From Rhodothermales bacterium (GTDB taxonomy: Bacteria; Bacteroidota; Rhodothermia; Rhodothermales; UBA10348), in contig JANJTM010000029.1 in NCBI GenBank assembly GCA_024711125.1, positions 62,001-126,000 of the forward strand: a stretch of 64,000 nt of DNA, read 5' to 3'. The translations under genes were made by a program, and so were the position numbers. Of this stretch, positions 8,957 through 15,928 are shown in pieces (the stretch's first letter is position 1; each line of letters begins with the position of its first letter). A model generated the notes under the pieces. It saw only the letters and a program-made list of their open reading frames with translations. It was not told where the DNA came from and did not search any database.

Positions 8957-9268
8957 ATGTACGCGATCGTAGAAATCAGCGGCAAGCAATACAAGGCGCA
9001 GGCCAACACCCGCCTGTACGTGCCGCGGCAGAAGGCCGAAAAGCTGTCGACCGTCACGTTCGACCAGGTCCTGCTCGTCTCCGGTGACGGCGGCGTAAAG
9101 GTCGGAACCCCCGTAGTCGAGGGGGCCTCGGTCGTGGCCACCGTGGTCGACCACGTGAAGGGAGACAAGATCCTCGTCTTCAAGAAGAAGCGGCGCAAGC
9201 GGTTCCGCGTGAAGCGCGGCCACCGCCAGCCGTACACCCTGCTCAAGATCGAAGCCGTCAACGCGTAA
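8957..9268 (+). CDS. rplU: 50S ribosomal protein L21
   Basis: A 103-residue protein with the full L21 pattern: MYAIVEISGKQYKAQ at the N-terminus, the central VGTPVVEGASV strand, and the basic KKKRRKRFRVKRGHRQ segment that contacts 23S rRNA. The length is standard. It precedes rpmA by 42 bases, the usual L21-L27 gene pair. The obg gene that often follows is absent here. Confidence 0.98.
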   Translation: MYAIVEISGKQYKAQANTRLYVPRQKAEKLSTVTFDQVLLVSGDGGVKVGTPVVEGASVVATVVDHVKGDKILVFKKKRRKRFRVKRGHRQPYTLLKIEAVNA

Positions 9269-9310
9269 GGACCCCGCCCTCGAGGCCGGTCCATAACAGG
9301 AGTACCCGTC

Positions 9311-9568
9311 ATGGCACACAAAAAAGGAATGGGGTCGACCAAGAACGGTCGTGACTCCCAGCCCAAGATGCTCGGTGTGAAGGCGTTCGGCGGCGAGTTC
9401 GTCCAGGCCGGCGCCATCCTCGTCCGCCAGCGCGGCACGAAGTTCCACCCCGGCGACAACGTCGGCAAGGGCGGCGACGATACGCTCTTCGCGACGTCGA
9501 GCGGAACCGTCCGTTTCGGCCGGGGCCGCAACGATCGCCGCTTCGTGCACATCGATCCGACCGCCTGA
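9311..9568 (+). CDS. rpmA: 50S ribosomal protein L27
   Basis: An 85-residue L27. It begins [16 protein letters not shown], the flexible tail that reaches the peptidyl-transferase centre, followed by [14 protein letters not shown] and [19 protein letters not shown]. The N-terminus does not carry the cleavable extension seen in Firmicutes. AGGAG at 9298-9302 sits eight bases before the ATG, one of the clearer ribosome-binding sites in the window. It ends the L21-L27 unit, with a strong terminator 30 bases downstream. Confidence 0.98.
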   Translation: MAHKKGMGSTKNGRDSQPKMLGVKAFGGEFVQAGAILVRQRGTKFHPGDNVGKGGDDTLFATSSGTVRFGRGRNDRRFVHIDPTA

Positions 9569-9597
9569 TTCCGGGCGATCCGGCGTGAACCGTGAAA

Positions 9598-9634
9598 CGC
9601 CTCCCGCGGCCAGACCGCGGGAGGCGTTTTCCTT
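9598..9634 (+). terminator. Rho-independent terminator of rplU-rpmA
   Basis: A perfect 12-bp stem pairs CGCCTCCCGCGG (9598-9609) with its complement at 9615-9626 across a 5-base loop, and is followed by TTTTCCTTTT. It begins 30 bases after the rpmA stop. It is the strongest intrinsic terminator in the window. The rest of the gap to 9821 shows no gene or further strong structure. Confidence 0.93.
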
Positions 9635-9821
9635 TTCGGGCCGGCGGGCAAACTCTGCCTCGCGCTTCCGGAAAGTTCTGCCGGGAAGAGATGCGCACCC
9701 GTGACGGGATCGTGTCCGTTTCGCCCGGAAGTGGCGCTTGCGTGCGATCGCGTGGGCTTGGCAGGGGGATTGCAGCAGGCGGGGTTGTCGCTCATCCCCA
9801 CCACCCGTTCCGATCCGCCGC

Positions 9822-10661
9822 ATGCTGCGCAAGCTCGACACCCCGTCCTACCAGGCGTACCTCGTCTCGTATCGCCTGCCCTGGCTCCCGTATTCCACGT
9901 CGGCCGACGTACCCGCGTCCGTCCAGCCGGTATGGATGGCGCTGGGCGCCGGCGCGTGGGACGCCGCCCGACGCTCCGCGCAGGCATCCCTGGCCGAGTC
10001 CCGGCTGTTCGCATCGACCGAGCGGGCCGGCCTGCTGGCCGGGCTCGCGGTCGCCGAGCTCATGTCGAGCCGGACCGACGAGGCCCGAACGGCCGCGCGG
10101 CGCTCGCTGGAGCTGTATCCGGCCCAGTGGACGGCCCGTCGGATCCTCGTGGAGGCCGACGCACGGGTACGCGACTACAAGGCCTGCTACCGCACCATCT
10201 CGGAGCACGTGCCGGTCGACCGGCCGGCCGCCTGGGACGCTCCGCTCGTCCACGCCGATCGTTGCCACGCGCTGGCCTCGTTCGCCTGGAAGCTGGGCAA
10301 GTGGGAGAAGGTCGCGACCCACCTCGAGGAGGCATACCCCGAGGGCCTCGCCGGCATGCCCGACCCGATCCGCGAGGACTGGTTCCGCCTGTCGCTGTAC
10401 CGCGGCCTGCCGGACGAGGCGACTCGCGCCGCCGCGTCGCTCATCGGCAATCGGCCCGTGACCTCGGCCGACGAACTGCTCCAAACGATCGTACAGGGCG
10501 GCTGGACCGATCGCGCGCTGCCGCTCTACCGCGAACTGCACCGCAGCCAGCCGGGCCACGAACTCGTACGCCGCAGGCTGGTCGCCCTCTGCATCAAGGA
10601 AGGTCAGCTCGATGAGGCACGCCGCATCGCTGCGTCCGCCCCGCTTCGTTTCGCCGCCTGA
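9822..10661 (+). CDS. Helical-repeat (TPR-like) protein of unknown role
   Basis: A 279-residue soluble protein made of about 34-residue helix-turn-helix units with TPR-like spacing of Ala, Leu and Tyr (for example ARRSLELYPAQWTARRILVEADARV and ALPLYRELHRSQPGHELVRRRL). It has no signal peptide. I took the ATG at 9822 (MLRKLDTPSYQAYL) over an in-frame upstream start, because the upstream codons look non-coding. Such repeats mediate protein contacts. The HDOD protein gene follows 29 bases later and may share a transcript. Confidence 0.72.
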   Translation: MLRKLDTPSYQAYLVSYRLPWLPYSTSADVPASVQPVWMALGAGAWDAARRSAQASLAESRLFASTERAGLLAGLAVAELMSSRTDEARTAARRSLELYPAQWTARRILVEADARVRDYKACYRTISEHVPVDRPAAWDAPLVHADRCHALASFAWKLGKWEKVATHLEEAYPEGLAGMPDPIREDWFRLSLYRGLPDEATRAAASLIGNRPVTSADELLQTIVQGGWTDRALPLYRELHRSQPGHELVRRRLVALCIKEGQLDEARRIAASAPLRFAA

Positions 10662-10690
10662 TCACGGCACACCCTACGCCGCCCCGTTCC

Positions 10691-11617
10691 ATGCTCACTG
10701 GCACCGAGACCGACGGCAGGACCGGCCTGGCCCGCCTCGCCATGGCCGCGCCGCCGCTTCCCGGGACGCTGTCCGGAATCTCGGAGCTGCTCGACCGACC
10801 CGAATCGGTGGATATCGACCGGGTCACCCGGCTGGTGCGACACGATCCGATCGTGGTGGCCCGCCTCCTCAAGATTGCCAACTCGGCCCACTACGGAATG
10901 CAGCGCACGGTGGCCAGCGCGCATCGGGCCGTCGATCTCCTGGGACCCGTCACCGTGACGGGTATCGTCCTGGGCATGGGGCTCCTGAGACTCCCTTCGC
11001 CCGTGGAATCGGCCGCCGCCGGGTGTTTCATGCGCCTCGTACGGCACGGCATGGCGACGGCCCGGTTCGCCCGGGAAATCGCCCGAAGAACCGGCATGTC
11101 GTCCGATGCGGCCGAAACCGCGTTCACGGCCGGCCTCGTGCATGATCTCGGTCGCCTCCTCCTGGCGTACCACGAGCCCGAAACCGCGGCGGCGCTGTAC
11201 GACCGCGTCGACCTGTTGCGGGCCGACGGGGAGGACGGAGTGCTCGAGGCCGAACAACTGGCATTCGGGTACGATCACACCGAGGTCGGCGAGTTCGTGG
11301 GGCGCAAGTTCGATTTTCCGGACCTGCTGGTGGACTCGATGCGGTACCACCATCACGGTGAAGCCGTGCCCGCCGTGCACGAAACCCACGATCTGGTGGC
11401 GGTCACCGCGTGCGCCAACCTGGCGGCTTCGGCCCTCGGATTTCCGTCGACCAGCGAGATCGCGTGGTCCGATGCGGCGCACCACCCGGCATGGGGCCTC
11501 CTTCCCGGCCGTGTGGACGGCGCGCGCCTTAGAGACGACCTCGAGAGCCTGACGACCGACATCACCGGGGTCGTGGACACGCTGCTCGCCTGGCCGCTGC
11601 CGCCGACGGCGGCTTAA
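10691..11617 (+). CDS. HDOD-domain signalling protein
   Basis: A 308-residue protein built around one HDOD domain (about residues 20-215). The start has LPGTLSGISELLDRPESVDIDRVTRLVRHDP, typical of HDOD proteins. An HD pair lies at H151-D152 in AGLVHDLGRLLL, and a YHH motif near residue 218. HDOD proteins are HD-phosphohydrolase relatives that often lack full catalytic ligands and act in signalling, chemotaxis or stress control. No partner domain such as EAL or a kinase is fused. The upstream helical-repeat gene is close, so the two may work together. Confidence 0.88.
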   Translation: MLTGTETDGRTGLARLAMAAPPLPGTLSGISELLDRPESVDIDRVTRLVRHDPIVVARLLKIANSAHYGMQRTVASAHRAVDLLGPVTVTGIVLGMGLLRLPSPVESAAAGCFMRLVRHGMATARFAREIARRTGMSSDAAETAFTAGLVHDLGRLLLAYHEPETAAALYDRVDLLRADGEDGVLEAEQLAFGYDHTEVGEFVGRKFDFPDLLVDSMRYHHHGEAVPAVHETHDLVAVTACANLAASALGFPSTSEIAWSDAAHHPAWGLLPGRVDGARLRDDLESLTTDITGVVDTLLAWPLPPTAA

Positions 11618-11647
11618 GATCGATCCCGTCCGTCCGATACAACGACA

Positions 11648-11779
11648 GGGCAGATGTCCGAAGGGCTGGCTCCGATGGATATCTGCCCACCGCGAACGGT
11701 TCTGGCTGCAGTTCCCGTGGGTACCCGGCCGGTTGGCGGACCGCCGGGGTACGAAGCCTCCTTCGGGAGGCTTCGTCGT
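11648..11779 (+). ncRNA. Candidate structured small RNA (three hairpins, terminator-like end)
   Basis: Three hairpins follow each other on the plus strand. The first pairs GGGCAGATGTCC (11648-11659) with 11677-11688: 12 pairs with one G-U and a 17-base loop. The second pairs 11721-11729 with 11743-11752: nine pairs and a one-base bulge. The third, 11752-11775, is a 10-bp stem with a TTCG tetraloop followed by TCGTTT. No gene lies downstream on this strand, so this is either the HDOD 3' UTR or a separate small RNA. It matches no RNA family I know (not SRP, 6S, tmRNA or RNase P). Confidence 0.4.
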
Positions 11780-11780
11780 T
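11752..11780 (+). terminator. Probable intrinsic terminator with UUCG tetraloop
   Basis: CGAAGCCTCC (11752-11761) pairs perfectly with GGAGGCTTCG (11766-11775) around a TTCG loop closed by C-G, an exceptionally stable tetraloop. The following TCGTTTCG is only partly T-rich, so efficiency is uncertain. It could end the HDOD transcript or the proposed small RNA. Confidence 0.6.
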
Positions 11781-11822
11781 TCGTGCCGACCCGCCGGCCG
11801 ATGTGCCGGGGCGGCCGGAGCG

Positions 11823-12050
11823 TCACGAGCGTCGCAGCCGCGGAGCGGGCTTCCCTACGAGTCGCAGCGGCGCGTACGCGCGCCGGGGTCTCGGCACCAC
11901 CGGCAGGGTCGCCAGCGGGCGCACGATGCCGTCGGCGTCGAACAGCGCTCCGTCGGACAGCGTCGGGGTCAGATCGTGAAGCCACGCGCCTTCCCCGGAA
12001 CGGCTGTGTCCCGTGTCGGCGATCCCGTGGTTTCGTGCGCTCTGTGCCAT
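11823..12050 (-). CDS. Weak candidate for a small unknown protein
   Basis: This 75-codon frame starts at an ATG at 12050. Codon third positions are G/C-rich in the way real genes here are, and the product ends in a Pro/Arg-rich tail (PRPRRAYAPLRLVGK). There is no Shine-Dalgarno sequence, no recognisable domain, and an in-frame start further up at 12176. It lies about 190 bases downstream of the response regulator on the same strand. In so GC-rich a genome, an open frame of this size can arise by chance. Confidence 0.22.
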   Translation of the reverse strand: MAQSARNHGIADTGHSRSGEGAWLHDLTPTLSDGALFDADGIVRPLATLPVVPRPRRAYAPLRLVGKPAPRLRRS

Positions 12051-12242
12051 GGCTGCATGAGGGTCGTGTTCTCCCGTCTGCCATGCCGATCCCGTGCCAA
12101 TCCCGACCGCCCGGGGCGCCGGACCCGAAAACGGGCTCATTTCGGGCCTATCGCAGGGTCCCCGCCAGGCATCCAAGCCGCCGCGTCCCTGCCGGAGAGA
12201 ACGCCCTTCCGAGGCCGCGGCAAATCCTTCCCGGCACCCGGC

Positions 12243-13646
12243 TCACTCGATGAGGCCGTCGTCGCGATACTTTTTCAGCTTGTTGCGGATGGTGCGCGCC
12301 GAGATGCCGAGCTTGTCGGCCGCGACCTGCTGGTTGTTGCCCGCTTCCCGGAGCGCCTGCAGGATCATGTGCCGTTCCATGTCGTCGATGGTCTGCGCCG
12401 ACGCCGCGCCGTCGGCCTTCCGCGACGCGTCGGCGTCGGTGAAGAACGCGTCGTAGACGTCGTTTTCCTCGATCGTCGACCGCTCGGCCGACAGAAGGAC
12501 CCCGCGCTGCACCATGTTCTCGAGCTCACGGACGTTCCCGGGCCAGGCGTAGCGCAGGAATCGATCGACGAGAGGCTTCGACAGGGCCTTGGGCGACAGG
12601 TCGTAGAGTGCGCAGTACTTGCGCACGAAGTGTTCGGCGAGCAGGGGAACGTCGCTCGATCGCTCCCGCAGCGGAGGCACCGTGAGCGGAAACACCGCGA
12701 GCCGGTGGTAGAGGTCCTCCCGGAAAACGCCGTGCGAGATCGCTTCGCCCAGGTTGCGGTTGCTGGTGGCGATCACCCGCACATCGACCTTCTGGACATC
12801 GGTCGATCCGATTCGCTGGAATTCCGACTCCTGCAGCACGCGCAGCAGCTTCGCCTGCACCGACAGGTCGATTTCGGTGATCTCGTCGAGCAGCAGCGTG
12901 CCGCCGTCGGCCCGCTCGAACGCCCCGACCATGTCGTCGATGGCCCCGGTGAACGAGCCCTTCTTGTGCCCGAAAAGGTGGCTCTCGACGAGTTCGCGCG
13001 GCAGGTTCGCGCAATTCAGCGTCAGGTACGGACCGGACGACCGGCTGCTCATCTGGTGGATCAACCGGGCAAGGATCTCCTTGCCGGTCCCGGATTCGCC
13101 CTGGATGAACACCGGGGCCCGGTTTTCGGCCACGCGCGGAAGCACGCTCATCAGGCGCGAGATCGACGGTGCCTCGCCCACGTACTGGACGGACCCCTTC
13201 CTGGCTCCGCCGGCCTGCGCTTTCTTCGAAGGCACCGGCTCGGCCGCCGTCTCTCCGGATCGGACGTCGTCGGGGGCCTCACGCGCCAGCGACGCCTGTA
13301 CGCGCTCGACGAGTTCGGCGGTCGAGAACGGCTTCGGGATGTAGTCGATCGCCCCGTGCTGCATCATGCGGACCGCGTGCTGCACGTTGGCGTGCGCCGT
13401 GATCATGATCACCTTCGTGCGCGGGAAGCGCTCCCGGATCTGTCCGAGCAGCGCGAATCCGTCCATGTCGGGCATCATGAAGTCGGTGACGACCAGATCG
13501 AACACCGTCTTCTCCATCATCTCCAGCGCGCGGGCGGCGTTGGAGCAGCTCGTGACCTGCATGCCGTGCCGGGCGAAGAGGCGCTCGAACAGGCTGTGCA
13601 GAAGCTGTTCGTCGTCCACGAACAGGATGTTGGGTTGCCGACTCAT
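12243..13646 (-). CDS. Sigma-54-dependent response regulator (NtrC/AtoC family)
   Basis: A 467-residue activator with three domains. The receiver has the acidic pair D11-D12, phospho-acceptor D55 (VVTDFMMPD) and K105. The AAA+ ATPase has Walker A GESGTGKE at 183-190, Walker B LLLDEI at 251-256, and sigma-54-contact loop GSFTGA at 230-235. A Fis-type helix-turn-helix ends the protein (NNQQVAADKLGISARTIRNKLKKY). The usual loop sequence is GAFTGA, so the second residue differs. It should activate sigma-54 RNA polymerase after phosphorylation, probably by the kinase encoded just upstream. A matching promoter lies at 14674-14688. Confidence 0.95.
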   Translation of the reverse strand: MSRQPNILFVDDEQLLHSLFERLFARHGMQVTSCSNAARALEMMEKTVFDLVVTDFMMPDMDGFALLGQIRERFPRTKVIMITAHANVQHAVRMMQHGAIDYIPKPFSTAELVERVQASLAREAPDDVRSGETAAEPVPSKKAQAGGARKGSVQYVGEAPSISRLMSVLPRVAENRAPVFIQGESGTGKEILARLIHQMSSRSSGPYLTLNCANLPRELVESHLFGHKKGSFTGAIDDMVGAFERADGGTLLLDEITEIDLSVQAKLLRVLQESEFQRIGSTDVQKVDVRVIATSNRNLGEAISHGVFREDLYHRLAVFPLTVPPLRERSSDVPLLAEHFVRKYCALYDLSPKALSKPLVDRFLRYAWPGNVRELENMVQRGVLLSAERSTIEENDVYDAFFTDADASRKADGAASAQTIDDMERHMILQALREAGNNQQVAADKLGISARTIRNKLKKYRDDGLIE

Positions 13647-13660
13647 CGGTGCGCCGGGGC

Positions 13661-13681
13661 TCGGAAAATTTTCCGAATATA
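13661..13681 (-). promoter_or_regulatory. 16-bp perfect palindrome overlapping a -7-like box, response-regulator promoter
   Basis: TCGGAAAATTTTCCGA (13661-13676) is a perfect 16-bp palindrome. On the minus strand it overlaps TATATTCG (13681 to 13674), one base off the TAnnTTTG type of -7 box. The predicted transcription start would fall inside the palindrome, about 25 bases before the ATG at 13646. Its place suggests an operator at which a dimeric repressor, possibly the regulator itself, blocks initiation. The binding protein is unknown. Confidence 0.5.
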
Positions 13682-13739
13682 CCCCACGCGGGGCGCAGGC
13701 GACTACGGGCGTACCGGTCCGCGGCGCGCTCCGGACTCG

Positions 13740-14483
13740 TCAGGCGGCAGCGGCCGCAGGGATCTCGAGGCGAAATACGGTGGTTCCCGCCGGAGCCTCC
13801 TCCACGTGCCTCACCTCACCGCCCTGCAGACGGGCCATCCGGCGCGACATCGGCAGGCCGACGCCCAGGTTGCGGGCCTTGGACGTGAAGAACGGCTCGA
13901 ACAGGTGCAGCCTCGCTTCTTCGCTCACCGAGCCGTCGTTCATGACGTCGATGCAGACGGTCCGGGCGTCGTAGGTCACCGAGATTCCGATGGGTGCGGG
14001 CGGCCGGCTGGCCTCGGCGGCATTCCGGACGAGGTGCAGCACGATGTCGCGGGCAAGGTAACGGTCGGCCATCACGGCGTGCCGCCGGGCCGAGTCGGTA
14101 TCGAGGCGAAGCCGCTCGGCGATCTCGTCCGGGAGACGTCGAACCACCTCCGAGAGCAGCACCGAGACCGGGATTTCCTCGGGCTCCGGGGTCACTTCTC
14201 TCGTGAAGTGCTTCAGATCGGCGACCACGTGCTCGATGCGCTGCGCGCTCTCCATGATCCGCATGGCCAGATCGCGTTGTCCGTTCGTCGGAAGCTGTTC
14301 GAGCAGGAGATCCGTGAACCCGACGATGCCGGAAACCAGCCCCCGCAGCCGGTGCGAAAGCACGTCGGCCAGGTGGGCCGCCTCGGGCATGGGCGGCGCC
14401 GGCAGGGACGAGGTCCGCGGCGGCCGGTTCGCAATGCGTCGGATGCGTGAGGACGTAGGCATCGGGACTGGTTCGGTGGTCAT
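13740..14483 (-). CDS. Soluble histidine kinase (NtrB-like transmitter only)
   Basis: A 247-residue kinase lacking membrane segments and sensor domain. The phospho-acceptor is H44 in LADVLSHRLRGLVSG. The N box is LVRNAAEAS (N154), and FEPFFTSKARNLGVGLPMSRR forms the F/G2 region of the ATP lid. A disordered Pro/Ser-rich stretch covers residues 1-35. The ATG at 14483 is preferred; the longer open frame upstream lies in the regulatory region. It is encoded 93 bases ahead of the sigma-54 regulator on the same strand, so the two form a likely cytoplasmic NtrB/NtrC- or FlrB/FlrC-type pair. The input signal is not evident. Confidence 0.88.
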   Translation of the reverse strand: MTTEPVPMPTSSRIRRIANRPPRTSSLPAPPMPEAAHLADVLSHRLRGLVSGIVGFTDLLLEQLPTNGQRDLAMRIMESAQRIEHVVADLKHFTREVTPEPEEIPVSVLLSEVVRRLPDEIAERLRLDTDSARRHAVMADRYLARDIVLHLVRNAAEASRPPAPIGISVTYDARTVCIDVMNDGSVSEEARLHLFEPFFTSKARNLGVGLPMSRRMARLQGGEVRHVEEAPAGTTVFRLEIPAAAAA

Positions 14484-14570
14484 GCCGCACTGCACCAAAT
14501 CCCGTGCCGCCCCGCGCGACCGAACCGGGGGGCGCCCCTGATCCGACCCCGGCGCGGTTCGGCCCGAATT

Positions 14571-14587
14571 CCGACCCGGGTCCGCGG
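14571..14587 (+). promoter_or_regulatory. Possible upstream activator site
   Basis: TTCC-GACCCGGGTC-CGCGGAA contains the perfect 10-bp palindrome GACCCGGGTC at 14573-14582, with TTCCG/CGGAA-like flanks. It lies about 115-130 bases before the predicted start of the sigma-54 promoter, the distance at which enhancer-binding activators usually bind. A related CCGACCC element occurs near 14543. The assignment rests on position and symmetry only. Confidence 0.3.
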
Positions 14588-14673
14588 AACGCATTGCGTG
14601 CCGGGCGGGCAGCTTTTTCCGCCGGACCCGGGGACGATGCCGTCCAGAACGCGGCAAACGCCGATTGGGCGGA

Positions 14674-14688
14674 TGGCACGCCCATTGC
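14674..14688 (+). promoter_or_regulatory. Sigma-54 (-24/-12) promoter for the FliA-type sigma factor operon
   Basis: TGGCACG (14674-14680), four bases, then TTGC (14685-14688) reproduces the sigma-54 consensus TGGCACR-N4-TTGC. The diagnostic GG and GC are exactly ten bases apart. Transcription would start near 14700, about 25 bases ahead of the small membrane protein gene at 14725. The adjacent divergent genes encode a sigma-54 activator and its kinase, which makes a chance match unlikely. The match itself is seen directly; control by that regulator is inferred. Confidence 0.8.
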
Positions 14689-14724
14689 GCACGGCATGGG
14701 AAACGAACGCAACCGGTCCCAACC

Positions 14725-14973
14725 GTGCGCATCCTCTTCCTGCAGTTCAGCGGACTTCTCGCCGCCCTCACGTTCGCCGACCGCTTCTTCTCCGGCACGC
14801 CCGCGGGCGCCGCCGTCGGAGCCGCCGTCGTGGCCGCGTGCTGCAGTTACGGCATCCTCGTCGTCGGAGATCTCGCGGTGCAGCGTCTGCTGGAATTCTT
14901 CGAGCCGGCCGACGCGCCGTCTGCCGAATCCGAGACGACGCCGAAGGATCGCGCCGGCGCCCTCGCCGCATGA
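14725..14973 (+). CDS. Small two-helix membrane protein
   Basis: An 82-residue protein beginning at GTG 14725 (VRILFLQFSGLLAAL). It shows two hydrophobic segments, about residues 4-18 and 27-48, and a charged hydrophilic tail rich in Glu, Pro and Ala. I do not recognise the family. It is the first gene after the sigma-54 promoter and lies 35 bases ahead of the sigma factor gene. That position is compatible with a membrane partner such as an anti-sigma or localisation factor, but nothing in the sequence proves this. Confidence 0.6.
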   Translation: MRILFLQFSGLLAALTFADRFFSGTPAGAAVGAAVVAACCSYGILVVGDLAVQRLLEFFEPADAPSAESETTPKDRAGALAA

Positions 14974-15008
14974 TCCCCCCCTCCTCTCACCCCTCGTCCG
15001 CAGCCACC

Positions 15009-15770
15009 ATGTCGCAGGATCTCCAGCTGTTCGCCGCCCGCTATACCGAACAGCCCACCCCGGCCAACCGCGAGGCCGTCGTCGTGGCCGCCATCCCCCT
15101 CGTGCGAAGCATCGTGGGTAGGCTATCGATCCCCGACCATCCGCTGGCGGCCCGCGAGGACCTCGAGAACGTGGGTCTGCTCGGCCTGCTCCAGGCCCTG
15201 GACGGATACGACCCGGACCGCGGTACGCCGTTCGTTTCGTACGCCTACGGGCGCATCCGCGGCGCGCTGGTCGACTACCTGCGCTCGATCGATGCCCTGC
15301 CTCGCGAACGACGCAGGCGGCTCGCCGAAGCGCACCAGGCGATGGACACCCTTCGCCAGAAGCTCGGCGGCGAACCCGCCGACCGGGACGTGGCCGAGTT
15401 CCTCGGCATCAGCCTCGTCGAGTATCACACCCTTCTCCGTGACGCACAGAGCCGCTTCGCGCTGTCCCTTCACGCGCCGATCGACCACGAGGACGGACAG
15501 ACCGTGCTCGAGTCCATCCCGAACGAGGACACGTACGAGGCGTTCGAGATGATCGACCGGGCATCGCTGAAGGAATACATCGTCACGCTGATCAACGACC
15601 TTCCGGAGCGGGAGCAGACGATCATCGCGCTGTACTATTTCGAAAACCTCACCCTGCGGGAGATCGCGACGCTCATGGACCGGACGGAAGCCCGCATCTC
15701 CCAGATCCTGGGCAAGGTCCTGCAGCAGCTTCGTGCCCACCTGGCGCGCGTACACCACCGGGCGGCCTGA
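15009..15770 (+). CDS. RNA polymerase sigma factor of the FliA/WhiG (sigma-28) type
   Basis: A 253-residue group 3 sigma factor. Region 2 is seen in DLENVGLLGLLQALDGYDP and FVSYAYGRIRGALVDYLRSID. Region 3 covers the middle (RRRRLAEAHQAMDTLRQKLG). Region 4 has LPEREQTIIALYYFENLTLREIA and the helix-turn-helix TEARISQILGKVLQQLR. FliA/WhiG sigmas direct flagellar, chemotaxis or developmental genes. No flagellar genes and no recognisable FlgM are present in the window. It is second in a small operon behind a sigma-54 promoter, which suggests a sigma-54 to sigma-28 hierarchy. The ATG at 15009 fits the family N-terminus. Confidence 0.9.
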   Translation: MSQDLQLFAARYTEQPTPANREAVVVAAIPLVRSIVGRLSIPDHPLAAREDLENVGLLGLLQALDGYDPDRGTPFVSYAYGRIRGALVDYLRSIDALPRERRRRLAEAHQAMDTLRQKLGGEPADRDVAEFLGISLVEYHTLLRDAQSRFALSLHAPIDHEDGQTVLESIPNEDTYEAFEMIDRASLKEYIVTLINDLPEREQTIIALYYFENLTLREIATLMDRTEARISQILGKVLQQLRAHLARVHHRAA

Positions 15771-15828
15771 GGACGCGTATCACGCGATCTCCACCGCTCG
15801 ACCCCATACTAAAGGGGCGACCTCACCG

Positions 15829-15870
15829 TATATTACAAGACTTTGCGGGACATCCATGGCGGAATCCCGC
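15829..15870 (+). promoter_or_regulatory. Possible promoter and leader hairpin of the ppiD-like gene
   Basis: TATATTA at 15829-15835 resembles a -7 box. A 6-bp inverted repeat, GCGGGA (15845-15850) with TCCCGC (15865-15870), follows inside the predicted leader of the gene starting at 15929. No clear -33 element is seen, so this is only a candidate. Confidence 0.25.
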
Positions 15871-15928
15871 CGGATCGGGCGACACGGGGTCGTCCTTCCT
15901 CACGTCACGTTTCGGTTGAGGTCGGTTC

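Larger units (their letters stand above)
11618..12242. other. Long intergenic region with strong hairpins, no confident gene
   Basis: This 625-bp gap lies between the convergent HDOD gene and the response-regulator gene. Its first 160 bases hold three consecutive hairpins (see the ncRNA entry at 11648-11779). The rest is GC-rich, with one weak minus-strand reading frame at 11823-12050. I see no tRNA, no IS end and no CRISPR-like repeat. Confidence 0.8.

Noticed and set aside
15810-15835. Sigma-28-type promoter before the ppiD-like gene
   Set aside because: TAAAG is present, but the downstream box and spacing do not match GCCGATAA at the expected distance.
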